NCBI RefSeq assembly: GCF_050908995.1
Contig: NC_135121.1
Span: 10,230,001 to 10,294,000 of the forward strand
Source: Andrena cerasifolii
Taxonomy: Eukaryota; Arthropoda; Insecta; Hymenoptera; Andrenidae
Reading direction: 5' to 3'
Length of the DNA: 64,000 nucleotides
Position 1 is the stretch's first letter; every line of letters starts with the position of its first letter. Below are positions 12,281 through 23,098 of the stretch, piece by piece. The notes beneath the pieces were generated by a model. It had not been told where the DNA came from. It saw only the letters and a list, made by a program, of their open reading frames with translations, and did not search any database. The position numbers and the translations under genes are program-made.

Positions 12281-13018
12281 TTAAGGGGAGGTTCCAGGCT
12301 AGAGCCCATACAAAGAGGTGATTTTTAGGAATTAATTAAAGGAAAACTACTACATATAATTTAATGGAACTTTTTGCACTGTATTAAGGATGTCTTAAAT
12401 TATAGAAATATATTTTTTGTTTTATCATTAATCATTGCAGACGGCACTCGGGAGTCGTTAAAGTCGAGGCGTCAAAAAATTCATCCAAATTGGTGGAACC
12501 TGTATCTCCAAAAGTTACTATCCGATTCGACTGAAACTTTTTTTATATTAAAGAATATACTTCTGGCTACGGCAAAACCAGGGGAAAAAATACAAAAATG
12601 ACATTTTTTTAGAAAATAACGATACTTGAAGTTTGAAATCACTTTTCCCCTATATTTTTCGTCCTTTCAACGTCTTTGAAAATTATAATTTTTCAATTTT
12701 TTGTAATTTTTCTAGTTTCCCTCCTCGCCAGAAGTATATTCTTCAAAGTAAAAAAAGTTTCAGTCCAATCGGATAATAACTTTTGGAGATACAGGTCCCA
12801 CCGATTTTGAGAATACTGTTTAGAGAAAAACGCGTTTAAAGTTTTACCTGAGCGCCGAATGGTCGGTTGTTACCCATGCATTTGCCGCTGCTCAAATGCC
12901 TATAACTGCAGGAATTTCCGAATTTCAAAAAATCCTTTCAAATTACTATTCCTAAACAGTTGAACATTTGAAAAATGGAATAAAAAAAAACGATTTTTAC
13001 ACCGGAACCTTCCTTTAA
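12281..13018. mobile_element. piggyBac-like non-autonomous element (738 bp)
   Basis: Bounded by TTAA at 12281-12284 and 13015-13018. Terminal inverted repeats are TTAAGGGGAGGTTCC on the left and, inverted, TTAAAGGAAGGTTCC on the right. Inside, a segment around 12496-12570 is repeated inverted at 12728-12805, leaving a stem-loop-prone AT-rich core. No transposase frame. TTAA target duplication points to the piggyBac superfamily. Confidence 0.75.
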
Positions 13019-14811
13019 GGGAACTTTTTCCATAGATACATCTGTCTACCAAAGGGATATTTCTCTAGACAAAATTGTTGCGTTGAGACAACAAGGTAGA
13101 AAGTTAGTAACCACCCCCACTACAATATCGTTTGATTACGCCACTGTCGTCGATGGCATAAGGGCGGACCATGCACTGGCATTTCTACTAGTCTTTCTTC
13201 TCTTGTTTTCCGCGTGTCAGTGACGCGTGACTGCCACTTCACTAAAGATAACTCGTATCGCGCAATCCAACAATGACGAACTGAAAAAATAACTCAGAGA
13301 CCAGGACAAACCATTCACTATCCTCTAAATAATAGTAGAAAATGCAGTAGAACGAAATAAACACGGAGTGTGCTGTCGCGTTAATTTGCTCGTCGAGATG
13401 ATTATTAATGCAAGTAATTTTGCAAAAAGACAACAAGCGAAACCCGTATCTCTGCTGCATAGTCCGCTTCTCCAAGTTCAAGTTCCCAACAACACGTTTC
13501 CGTGGACCGACGTCGGTAGATGGTAGCCCGCGTCTGACCACGCACCGACGTTTCCACTTGCTCGTCTTCTTCGATTTTTCGCCGCCCTGTTACCATCGTG
13601 CACCGATTACAGATCGCGTTGCTCGCGATGCGAACAGGGGCGAGGCGTGTCCCTCTCGAAGCGTCCCCGCTGCACGCAGGTATTTACCTGCCGAGAAGGG
13701 AGAGACTCGTGGGCGTGAAGGCCGATACCGTGTACTATCGGGCTCGATTTGCACACGAGACTTGCGCGCGCCAGCCAAACCTGAAATCGCAATTGCGCAA
13801 CGACCGTTTGTCGTGTACCTTTTCCCCTCCTGTACAGGCTGCAAGGAAAACTAGCTCGCATCGGACTCGGGGGAAGATTCCTGAACGCGGTGCCACATAA
13901 TCGTTCCCCTTTTGGATGCCCCTGCGACCAGCAGGGTACGATATTGATTGCTCTGAAGAATACTTCCTTTTTTCCCTTCCTCGCGTGTCTCTCCAATTTC
14001 CACTGTAACTCTTCCCAGCCGAAACAATTAGCAGAGTTGCTTGTCGACGTAGAATGGCTCGTTTGACCATTTTAACGGTACTATCGCCGGGGACGAGTCC
14101 CATCAGCGCACCCACGTGCTGCGACACGAAGAAGCTTGTCTAAAATCGTAGGTGGCGGGGTTTCTCTGGAAAGATAGGCCGCCCAGGTGGCATCCACCGC
14201 CTCTCCTTCCTGGTCCTCTCTCTTCCTATTCTTCTATTCTTCTTCGTGCAGCGAGAGACGCGGCTCGTAGCTCGTAAACGGGGTGAAAAAGTGGCGTGAC
14301 TCAAGAGGGAAGCGAGGCAGCCCACTGGCGCGGCCAGACACGGTGAACTATGCCACGATGCCAGCACATCTCCTCCAGCGAGGAACCATGTAGGCAGACA
14401 ATGGGACAGAGTTGCCCACCGGGTAACGAGCACCGAACACTCGTCCCGCAATTTGCATGCAATGCAGCCGGGTAATAGGATAAATATGCATGAATTCGGG
14501 CACATGAGCGAGAACAGCTGCGGCACACGGGCGTCGCGTCGGTTTGGCAGTTGAGTTGCGACATGCCTGTCGATCATTCCTTCCGCGTGTCTCTGGCTAC
14601 AAGCTGGCGATAACTCCGCGTGCTCCACCCATGTATCCTGCATCTCCGGAGGGAGGAGACACTTGAATGTCGAAACGCGTAAAGTTCGTTAGCTTCCCGA
14701 GTCGCCTGTTCTAATTGTAAGGCGGAAAGGACGATGGAAACAGGAGGAGAAAGATTTGTAGCAATCGCGAGGCTTTTACTACAGCAGCTTCGTCTGTTTG
14801 CTAAACCTATA
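13019..14811. other. noncoding, no supported feature
   Basis: Overlapping short frames on both strands around 13.4-14.6 kb without recognisable protein features. Confidence 0.55.
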
Positions 14812-15417
14812 GGGACATTCCAAGCGAACTCGGACAGATTTCGAAGTAAGTTTTCGTAGATTGTTGAAATTTGAATATGTCGTAGTCTTTAGTGATATTT
14901 AAACGTAACTCAAAGGATTTTTCAAAATTTTGCATAATGTCGATTTTACAGCTGTTTGAAATTGAGTGCTACCTTTTTTCCAATACATTATAGCTATGGA
15001 AGTAGTAAACGGATGGAGATGAACTTTACGGTGCTTATAGAGAAGACATTGAAGTTTTAAGAAAAAATTATTTCAGTTTAAAAAAAAATTGAACCATTTT
15101 CTTGCAATTATTTTAAACAAATGCAGAAAATGGTTCAATTTTTGTTTTTAACCTGAAATAATTTTTTCTTAAAACTTCAATGTCTTCTCTATAAGCACCG
15201 TAAAGCTCATCTCCATCCGTTTACTACTTCCATAGCTATAATGTATTGAAAAAAAGGTAGCACTTAACTTCAAACAGCTGTAAAATCGACATTTTTCAAA
15301 ATCTTGAAAAATCCTTTGATGTACGTTTAGATATCACTAAAGACTACGACATATTCAAATTTCAGCAATCTACGAAAACTTACTACGAAATCTGTCCGAG
15401 TTCGCATGGAATGTCCC
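14812..15417. mobile_element. foldback element, family 1 copy 1 (near-complete 606-bp palindrome)
   Basis: Two arms of about 290 bp are reverse complements with scattered mismatches, meeting near 15100-15125. The ends are GGGACATTCCA and TGGAATGTCCC, flanked on both sides by TA. No open frame of note. Same family as 23822-24213 and 43338-43967. Confidence 0.9.
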
Positions 15418-15536
15418 TACAGAGAGGTGTCGCCCATAAAACGTTTTATGGATACCCGTACCCGCCGAGCGGAACATCGAACGTTTACGAGTTAATTACT
15501 TAATCAGTTGATTAGGAACTATCGAATGGCACTCAC

Positions 15537-15595
15537 ACATGGCCGACGTTCCGGTTGGCGAGCATGGGATCCTCATAACAAGGCCTCGGTCCTTC
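15537..15595 (-). other. weak candidate exon, 59 nt, with a strong donor only
   Basis: On the minus strand a good donor (GTGAGT at 15536-15531) follows a segment reading EGPRPCYEDPMLANRNVGHV. The same frame has TAG immediately before it, so coding use would need the AG of that TAG as acceptor. The sequence upstream of that AG is purine-rich and lacks a pyrimidine tract. Upstream of the TAG the frame stays open to about 15802. Either a decayed gene piece or coincidence. Confidence 0.15.
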
Positions 15596-15599
15596 CTAT

Positions 15600-18285
15600 G
15601 ACACCGCGATATCGATGCCCGGTCTCCGGCCGAGAAAGCTGCTGTCTACGAATAGGCAAGAAGAAACCTCGCGACTAATTGGCCATTCAGGAACCAAGGT
15701 TTCCTGTAGCATCGCTTGTAACAGTACATCGACTTCCTGTCTGTATAACTGTTTAGCAGCTACTGATGTAGAACTGTTCAGAGCCTCGACACCGAGTGCC
15801 AACGAGGCTGTCTAACAGCTGACCGATCGAACCAAGTGCTACAGATCCTGAGCGTCCGATGCAACCGAGTTGCAGCGCGGAAAACCATAAATATCTTTCT
15901 GCAAGATTCAGTGAACCCTTCCGCAACCCCTCCATCCACATATCCACTTGAATTCATTGAGACAAAGTGGTCTGCAGCATTGGAACAGCATCATGCGTCC
16001 AGGAGCCGTTGTAAAGACGTTACAGCAATCGTCCTGCCGTAATACGGTTTCCTTCGATGGACGATGGTCAGCGTTTAAGGGGATGAACAGACCATGAACT
16101 GGTCATTAGGCCCACGGGAAGAATGCCAGCTTAAAATCCGTGGTTCCCGTTCGCAGCACGCGATAGAGGCCAGGAGACGCCGATGCCGCGGAAGCAGGAT
16201 CATTAGTAAATATAGATCGCGGTGAATAATATCGAGGAAAATGCGCTGAGCACCGTGGCAGGCCAAACGAGAGGAAGCTGGGCAATTTCCATCGTAATTC
16301 CACGTCTGAGAAATCTGGAGGGCACCCCGGGTAATGGGGTAATCGCACGAACGTGTTGCAGAATTTGTTGATATTAATCAACGTCGTCGTAGAACGCCTT
16401 GGGTGAGGACGCCTAGCAATCTTTCAGATAGTGGCCCTAATCTATGACTGAGCGTGAAGCTTTCGAGGAGATGGATCGGCGAGGTCAAAACTGAAGGATA
16501 TACCAGGGAATTCGGATTTGATACACAGATTTCTTATGCACACCGTGTTAGGTGCACCTCGAGTAGAAACTCAAGCACTGTCACTTCCTCCACGCGTGTC
16601 TCAGCTGGGAGAAGGGGACTCGTCAAGTCCCCCCTGATTTCTGCTGTTTCAGAGACGGCCGAGGCGGTAACCGAATTGCTGAAACTCGCGCGAGGTTCGC
16701 GTGTCGCCGGCCTGGAAATCGAGTGCCCAGCTCGCAGCGAGAACGACGGAATAGGACAGCTTCCTCCTCTAGCCATAAATCTGGCGCGTTTCCCCATCAA
16801 TCACGGCGCGGCAGCGTCCCCGACGTCGCGTCACGTGGAACAACTCCATCGAAGACCCGCGAAAACGGCTGGGCAAATCTCATTAGCCAGTCGGCACGCA
16901 AATTCGTTAACGCGCCCCGCAGATACGCGTCAGCCGCTTTATTCCAAATTACTTCGTGTCTGCTTGTCACTTGCGGCTAGCCGCAGGCCCTTTCGTGCCT
17001 CCCCTGCGTGCACACGCGAGCCCGGTGCCATCGTAGAGCGCGACAGCTGAAAATTACCAGCTGTACCGCGGTCGAAACGTCAGGGAGAGAACGGGCTGCG
17101 TGGCGAGGCTGCGTGGTGGTTAATTAATTAAGACACGCTGTCCTTGAGCAACCTTCGCACGGGCAACTGCAGCGGGCGCAACCTGGCCCGAACGACGCAA
17201 CCCTATCGACTAGGAGGATGTTGATGAAACGATTATGGTCTCTGCAACCTCGCGTAGCTCCAAGGAAAGAGAAAAAGTGGAGACCTGTGCGCGCTCTCTT
17301 TCGAGCACCTGTTCAAGAAAGCTGTGGGTACCTTTTCCATACACCTACGTCCCATGCTGTCTCCCCGAGGGAAAGGAGCACCGACTCCCATTTATTCCTC
17401 ATCATCGAGCGCAACCGGAGCCCACGAGCGGCGTCGAAACACGAGGATGGAGGAAGGAGGAAGAAGACAGGGAATTCCAGGACGGTTAATCGTCAGAACG
17501 CCGACCCAAGGTTAGTTCTCCCCCCGAGTAATCGTAATTTTCGTAATACGCGATCGAGCTAGCCGGGAATAGGGGGAGGGGAGGGGGGCCGGTGACCGGA
17601 AGCCACGGTTTGTTCAGCCGTTGAACCTGCACTCGTTTAATTCCGCTCACGGAGCGGCTTGGAGGCAAACCAGGGCTATTATATCGCTGCGCCGAGCAGC
17701 GAGGATGACGTTACGTATCCCGAGGCTGTCCGCGAGATCGCGATACCCAACCGTTCACCTATCTACCCGTTTCTCTCCGTCTTCCTCCCGTTTTCTGATT
17801 CCCTCGTTATCTCCTCTCGCCCCCTCTGCCTTTTTCTCTCCTCCACCGCGGCGAAACGGAACCCGCGGAGAGGAGCCAGGCCACGGCTGATTAACCGGCG
17901 CGGACCTCGCTAATTTCCTCAGCTGGGGGTGCGCGAACTAGGCGGTTTGTCGCATCGTACCCGAAGTACCCGTGTTTCAATTCTACCGGGGAAGGTCTAG
18001 GTGGGATAGGGAGCTTTCTGTTGTGAATCTTAGAAACGAATGGTGTACCATGCTAATTAGGGACTTCTCTCGATTTGGAGGCAGAGGGTACGGTAAACTT
18101 GACGATACACCAGAAATCGTCGACTTAATCACTGAATTTCGCGGCCCATTAAAAAGGGCACACCTCCAAGTTGAGAAGCTTGAGAACAATAATTTTTATT
18201 ACTTAAAAGCAATTAAGAAGTAATTGCTTTAACTATTTGCGGTTGTGCTTTCTTACGTGCTTTGGCTTTGCAACCTGTCACGTCG
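15600..18285. other. noncoding, no supported feature
   Basis: A 198-codon plus-strand frame at 16454-17050 has no recognisable domain and unremarkable codon use. The rest is unique sequence. Confidence 0.5.
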
Positions 18286-18327
18286 CACGTGAGTGACGTC
18301 ACACAACCCCTGGAGCTTCACCACGTG
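18286..18327. promoter_or_regulatory. E-box / CRE / E-box cluster
   Basis: CACGTG at 18286-18291, a full palindromic CRE TGACGTCA at 18294-18301 and a second CACGTG at 18322-18327 lie within 42 bp. Such sites bind bHLH (for example CLOCK/CYCLE or Myc/USF type) and CREB/ATF proteins. Function is inferred from motifs only. Position is about 2 kb beyond the 3' end of the serrano coding exon. Confidence 0.45.
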
Positions 18328-18356
18328 GGGTTGGGAAGTTCCACCAGAGCCAATAC

Positions 18357-18364
18357 TATTATTA

Positions 18365-18399
<35 letters not shown>

Positions 18400-18434
18400 G
18401 TTGTTGTTGTTGTTATTATTGTTATTATTATTAT
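18357..18434. repeat. ATT/GTT trinucleotide microsatellite
   Basis: About 78 bp of ATT repeats with an internal run of five GTT units and a few interruptions. Translated, it would give poly-Asn or poly-Ile/Val frames; these are artefacts. Confidence 0.95.
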
Positions 18435-18895
18435 AAACGGGAATAGTCCCATAGTTTACATAAAGCATACAACAATTGAGCTTACATCGTCTACACAAAG
18501 CGTAACCTAATATACAGAAGAAAATTTTAACTTCCTACTCTGAATAATATAGTGTGTGTGAATGTAAAAAATGTGTAGCTGATTTATTTAAGAAATCAAT
18601 GGTGTGTATAAATGTTTCTTCTTCTTCCATAAGGATTTTGCAAAAAATATACACATATACAATAATCTGCACCTACAATAATTATTATTGATATCAATTA
18701 GGGAAAAGTCGATACAAGAATAGATTCTGGAACCGTTTCGGAACCAATATAGTACCGAAAAGATAACGGGTGTGGATACGATATGAGGAGGGAAATAGGA
18801 ACCGTAACCGAAACAGATAATAGTTGGAAATTTCGGTTCTTCATAACAGTTATTCAGAATAAAGGTTCTTTATAATTCATTACCAGAGAATGTCA

Positions 18896-19025
18896 GGAAC
18901 GTTCCGTGAAGCTTACAGGAAGGTTCCATGCGCAATGTCCCACCGCAACTTTGCTGGAATATTCCAGGAAGGTTCCTATGTCCGCACCGGGGGAACATTC
19001 CACTTCAACCCCCATGGAACCTTCC
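18896..19025. promoter_or_regulatory. array of six GGAANNTTCC palindromes
   Basis: Perfect GGAANNTTCC decamers occur at 18896, 18918, 18956, 18967, 18992 and 19016 (spacing 22, 38, 11, 25, 24 bp). Each contains GAANNTTC, the head-to-head dimer of the heat-shock-factor pentamer. The outer parts also form a 22-bp inverted repeat, AAGCTT[AG]CAGGAAGGTTCC near 18909-18930 against 19014-19035. It is either a binding-site array or a palindromic repeat family; the sequence alone does not decide. Confidence 0.5.
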
Positions 19026-20158
19026 TGCAAGCTTCGGGCAACGGAGTGTGCTGTATGGGACGAGGCAAGCCATTTCCTGGATGGCACAGGTGCGTTTCCT
19101 AGACGCGGTTATGACGATCAGAGGCCGAGCACGGGGCGATTAAACGAATAAGGAGCCACGGCAATAGGGAAACACCTGGCCGCCTTTTATAATGGCCAGT
19201 AAAATGCTTCGTTAAAGGTTCGACCCAGGCTGGATCCTGTAAATTTAACGATTCTCCGGGACAAAGTACGCTCTAACTGCGCCCGTAACCGGTACGCCTT
19301 CCTAGGTGATTGCGCCGCGCCGTCGGGATCGCCTCGACGTATCCTTGCCGTCGCCCAATAAAGCAACGACTGGGGAATTAATCTCGTCGGAAGGCGGTCG
19401 TTCCCGTGATCACGTTCGAGCGGATTTTAAGCAACTCGGCTCGTTCGAGCGCCGTTTACGAGGCGACAAAGTGCTCCACCGACCCGCAAAAACTTGATTC
19501 TAACGAGGAGATTCGCAGTCGTCGCGACTGGAAAACGATTAGACTAATCGACCACTGGGGGTACGTCGCCAGCAGTGCGGGAATTTGATCGTTAATATTC
19601 GAATCGTGCTCGGTGTTTCTATGGGCAAGCGTTCGGATTGGGGCTACTATAAACCGGGGAAGTTTTATGGCCACGGCCGCGGAATGGAGGTATTTTGTAA
19701 AGGGGAGTGTATTTAGAAGTTTCGAGGTTGGAAGAAATGGTACTTACGAGTTAGAGGTAGAGCGTGCCAACACGCCGCGGTGCCACCACGGTGACAGCCA
19801 GACGTGGTCCACATTTAGTCGGTGGCAGTGGTGCAGCTGTGACGGGCGGCGGGGTTTCCGGTCTCGTGCAGCCAAGACCGCTTCCACCTCGTAGCTCCCA
19901 GACTAAATTCGTCAGTGAGCGCGGTCTGCTCAGGCGCCGCGATCTGCGTACACGACGAACGGTTTCGTTACGAATTGGCAATGCGATCGTGCTCGCATTA
20001 TGTACAATACATTGACGGTCTGCGAGTAGCAGTTGTAGCTAGTCAGAGTGTGGGAGAATTTAGGGGCACTGTCTCTATCGTTGCTTGTGAAAGCAGACTG
20101 GTGTAACTGGTAGTCTGAAGAGGGGGTGCGCAACAGGTGAACGGTCCTGGACTGATCC

Positions 20159-21952
20159 TCATTCCAGCGAGGTACTACCGTCTCCAAATCTACGTCTAAA
20201 GAATGAAAGATCGGAGAAGCTGGCTCGTAGTGAAAACACCGAGTCACCTATCGAAAGTCTGTACCTTTTTTCGGGCAGCTTAGCGCCAGCACCGGAGTCC
20301 CCCGATGTTCTACCCCCAGAGTGACTGGAGTCCAGCGTCCCGTCTAGCTCCATGGCCTGCTGAAGGTTCGTCAGGCTCTTGTATCGGATGTTGAAGAGCG
20401 GCGAGCCGCCCTTGTACCCCGGAGGCGTCTCTTTCAGCGGTGACGCGCTCTTTTGCCTCATCAGTGGACGTCCTCTCTGAGTGCCGCTGTTCTTCACGTA
20501 CAGCTTGGCTAGCGGTGGCTTCTCGACCCTCGGTTGCGGCGCCTCCTTCACTGCGCGCCTCGTCCTCTTCTCCGCCTGTATCTTCTTGGTCGGTATGGTC
20601 TCTATGGGCGGCGGTTCCGGTCTGTCGTCGAGCAGAGGCGCGATAGTCACGGTGACAGGGGTCAACGGTGGGCTGGACCCTTGGGCCCCCGGCAACGGGC
20701 CCTCGTACGGAGACCTGACGCTCTTGGGCAGCGGTGCGAACCCGCGGACGTAGTCGTAGATCTGATCGATCTCGTCGTACTCCTCCGTGCAGGCCGAGGG
20801 CGGGACACGGTTCTCGTCCCGGTACACCGCGTGTCCGGAGGACGGCTGGTGCCCGTTGCTGTGATAGTGATGGTGATGATGATGGTGACCGGCGTTGTTC
20901 CTGTGATGGTTCAGCGGCCCGTTGTCGGAATTGGTCGACGACCGCCTGAGGAAGCCGGTGCCGCTGCTTCTGGTCTGCCTGGAGGGCTTGCTCTCGCCTA
21001 AACGGCCGTCGAGGACGTGCGCCCGGTCTGCCACGTCGGCTACGAGACGCGACGCTCGCTCTACCAGCCTGCTGAACTCCTGCATCGCCCTCAGCGAGTC
21101 CTCGTTCCTCGCTTTTACCAGCTTCAGCGGGGCGGCGAGTGGCAACGCCACGGCCGCGCCTTCTCTCTGCAACGGCAACGCGAACACGTGCTCCTCCTCG
21201 AACGTGGACAGCAGCCTGAGCTCCGGGACGAACTGCGAGGAGGACTTGAGTCCCCTTGGCGGCTGGCCGTGCACCAACCGTACGGTCAGCGGCAGACGCT
21301 TGCTGAGCAACGCTCTGGCCGTGTGCACGCCGCTGATGTTGTCTTCGCGCGCCAATGCGCTGAACCGACCACGCTGATCCATACTCAGCAGCACGCTCTC
21401 GCCTCGGCAGTCGACGCACCGCAGAAATCTGCCGCGGCCCGGCAGAGTCACCTCCCCAGCGGTCACGATCGTCTCCCCGGCCGCCAGGGTCCTCGTACCC
21501 TCTGGGACCACTATACCCGAGTCGTCGTCCACTCTGCAGGCGATTCCTCGCACCGTCTCTCTCACCAGGGCACCCTCGTCCGGGCATCTTCGACAGAGCT
21601 CGTTCACCGACTCGATCCCGCGCACCGCCCTACCCTCCTCGCTCAGGATCTCGAAATAGCCAGCGTAAGAGTCGGGGATGGCCAGCCTGGGCCCTACGCC
21701 GACCACCCTTCGCCCCTCTTTGATCTTCACCGCCTGAGCGACGATCTTCCGTCGACGTCCGGCCGACACCAGCAGGGCTGTGCTCTGGAGGCTGGGCGCG
21801 GGCAGCGTCGGCACCCCCAGGCCGCCGTACTGGCCCTTGGTGATCTTGATGACAGTCGGCAGACGATACTTGGAGACGAATTCGCGCAGGTACGTCGCTT
21901 CCTCGGCCCAGCGTGCCGCCGCAACCACGATCTGACCGTCGGTCGCGGCCAT
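20159..21952 (-). CDS. sano: CABIT-domain adaptor protein, GAREM/serrano family (large coding exon)
   Basis: Encodes 597 residues from Met at 21952 to TGA at 20159-20161. Residues about 20-270 read as a CABIT domain: YRLPTVIKITKGQY at 29-42, IPDSYAGYFEIL at 92-103 and KRLPLTVRLVHG at 218-229 are the sort of blocks seen in THEMIS/GAREM proteins. Then come a helical basic stretch, a poly-His run near 355-362, an acidic tyrosine motif YDEIDQIYDYV at 392-402, a proline-rich PEPPPIETIPTKK segment near 440, and a Ser/Gly-rich tail with KSLTNLQQAMELDG. GAREM proteins are cytoplasmic adaptors in receptor tyrosine kinase/MAPK signalling; Drosophila Serrano acts with planar-polarity genes in tracheal tube length (family knowledge, recalled). 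This start is chosen because TGA at 22025-22027 closes the frame upstream and GCCGCGATGG is a good Kozak context. Third codon positions are strongly GC-rich until about 20265, then become AT-richer, so the last 30 or so codons may be intronic. The symbol is my recognition and was not searched. Confidence 0.85.
   Translation of the reverse strand: MAATDGQIVVAAARWAEEATYLREFVSKYRLPTVIKITKGQYGGLGVPTLPAPSLQSTALLVSAGRRRKIVAQAVKIKEGRRVVGVGPRLAIPDSYAGYFEILSEEGRAVRGIESVNELCRRCPDEGALVRETVRGIACRVDDDSGIVVPEGTRTLAAGETIVTAGEVTLPGRGRFLRCVDCRGESVLLSMDQRGRFSALAREDNISGVHTARALLSKRLPLTVRLVHGQPPRGLKSSSQFVPELRLLSTFEEEHVFALPLQREGAAVALPLAAPLKLVKARNEDSLRAMQEFSRLVERASRLVADVADRAHVLDGRLGESKPSRQTRSSGTGFLRRSSTNSDNGPLNHHRNNAGHHHHHHHYHSNGHQPSSGHAVYRDENRVPPSACTEEYDEIDQIYDYVRGFAPLPKSVRSPYEGPLPGAQGSSPPLTPVTVTIAPLLDDRPEPPPIETIPTKKIQAEKRTRRAVKEAPQPRVEKPPLAKLYVKNSGTQRGRPLMRQKSASPLKETPPGYKGGSPLFNIRYKSLTNLQQAMELDGTLDSSHSGGRTSGDSGAGAKLPEKRYRLSIGDSVFSLRASFSDLSFFRRRFGDGSTSLE
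20196..20264 (-). other. sano: possible 69-nt in-frame intron or retained segment near the serrano C-terminus
   Basis: The frame crosses AAG|GTACAG at 20265/20264 and then a pyrimidine-rich TTCATTCTTTAG ending at 20196. The interval is 69 nt, typical of short insect introns, a multiple of three, and stop-free. Removing it gives a 574-residue protein with the same ending (RRRFGDGSTSLE); keeping it gives 597 residues. Third codon positions inside the interval are less GC-rich than upstream, favouring intron. The donor is weak because position +5 is A. A longer intron from the same donor to exons below 20 kb is also possible. Confidence 0.4.
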
Positions 21953-22094
21953 CGCGGCGCTACAAGGCCGCCCACCCTCGCGAGCACGGGCCCCACCGTC
22001 GACGTCCCCGTCGATAGGGCCCACTCAGGGACCCGGCGATCGCTGATGGCTACTGATGCTCCTGCTGATCGGGCGCTGCACCCCTATGCTCCAT
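21953..22094 (-). other. sano: 5' UTR part of the serrano exon, with splice acceptor and uORF
   Basis: On the minus strand a CTAAC branch-point-like site, a pyrimidine-rich run and TTTCAG end at 22095, so the exon should begin at 22094. All three frames meet stops before the main ATG: TAG in frame 1, TGA at 22025-22027 in the main frame, and TAG after two codons in the third. The 142 nt are therefore 5' untranslated and at least one upstream exon is expected. The first three exon bases are themselves ATG and open a 14-codon uORF ending in TAG at 22050-22052. It could reduce translation of the main frame (inference). Confidence 0.7.
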
Positions 22095-22243
22095 CTGAAA
22101 GTCAAATAGGTAGCAATCGGTTAGCTTCAGTTTGGGGACCCATTCGATTGGAGAGGTCAGAAAGCCCACTTTCCACCAAGTTTCCCTTCTGCTACTCCCA
22201 CGGTAAGTAGGTAGTAGACTGTCTTTTCAAAGCGGAGGACACT

Positions 22244-22496
22244 ATCTAGAGACGCGGTGGCGTCTCGACGCTAAGTACATGAAAGACACCCTGTATATGT
22301 CGACTGTCGCTACCGCTATCATTTACTCGTCGCACGGCTATTCCAACCTAACCTGAAACTTATTTCATTAATATCTCATCACGCCTGCAATGTTTTCTAA
22401 ACTTAAAGGCATTTTTCTCATGTAAACCGCATATAAGCTTTCGATCAAGACTAAATTCAATAAAATCGGTTCACGCATGACAGAGATATCGTAATA
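22244..22496 (+). repeat. dispersed repeat module R1, copy A
   Basis: Starts at ATCTAGAGACGCGGTGGCG, which can form a small hairpin, and ends at GACAGAGATATCGTAATA. Copy B lies at 30865-31119 in the same orientation with over 90% similarity by eye. Not recognised as a named family. The minus-strand frame through it has no hallmark. Confidence 0.85.
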
Positions 22497-22595
22497 ACCC
22501 TTACAATCTAAAATACATAATATACATACTAGAAACACAGTCAGATTTATTCTACATATATTTAATTCTAATATCATACGTAGAATGTGCACATG

Positions 22596-23098
22596 CACAC
22601 ATGCACACATTCACGAACGCACGCACAAGAAAAAGAGAAAAAAATTAATGCAATTTATACATATTTAATCAGTTTAGCAACACCAATTCGGAGCGCAGCG
22701 CCAAGTATTTTGAATAAAATATTTATTCGTATTAAAATATTTATTTGTATAAAAATATATCTGTTTAATAATTTAATACATTTTTTTCTTTGTATAAATA
22801 GCCATTGTTATAATTGACGCAATTTTTGTACATCATTAATTTTGTAAAGCTATTAATTTACGACAATGTTTTGTAAATGGGATTCTCTATGATGGGTTAA
22901 TTAAAATGTCTGCAATATGAATAATGGAATGTACGAACACAGCATTTTAGCTGTGTATATGTACTTGTATCATCTTAAGTGCAGTTGGAAAGCACCTTTA
23001 TGTACTTGCAGCTAATTTTGATTTCATATCTTTGTTTTATTTTGTACTTATTATTATCTTCTATTTTTTGTGATTTATTTGATTTCATGTACTTGGCG
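22596..23098 (+). repeat. dispersed repeat module R2, copy A
   Basis: AT-rich 503-bp module from ACACATGCACACATTCACG to ATGTACTTGGCG. Its counterpart at 31215-31731 is in the opposite orientation. It contains an ACACCAATTCGGAGCGCAG block that is unusually GC-rich for the module. Confidence 0.85.

Noticed and set aside
18253..18510. Poly-Asn or poly-Ile protein
   Set aside because: Pure translation of the ATT microsatellite.
20310..21587. 425-codon minus-strand frame overlapping serrano
   Set aside because: Out-of-frame shadow of the CABIT exon; Arg/Ala/Gly-rich without motifs.
21952..22024. Extending serrano upstream to the GTG at 22024
   Set aside because: GTG is not a normal eukaryotic start and TGA lies directly before it. 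The ATG at 21952 has a good context.
21017..22210. 397-codon plus-strand frame antisense to serrano
   Set aside because: Mirror of the GC3-rich coding strand. Such antisense frames are expected opposite GC-rich exons, and no domain is visible.
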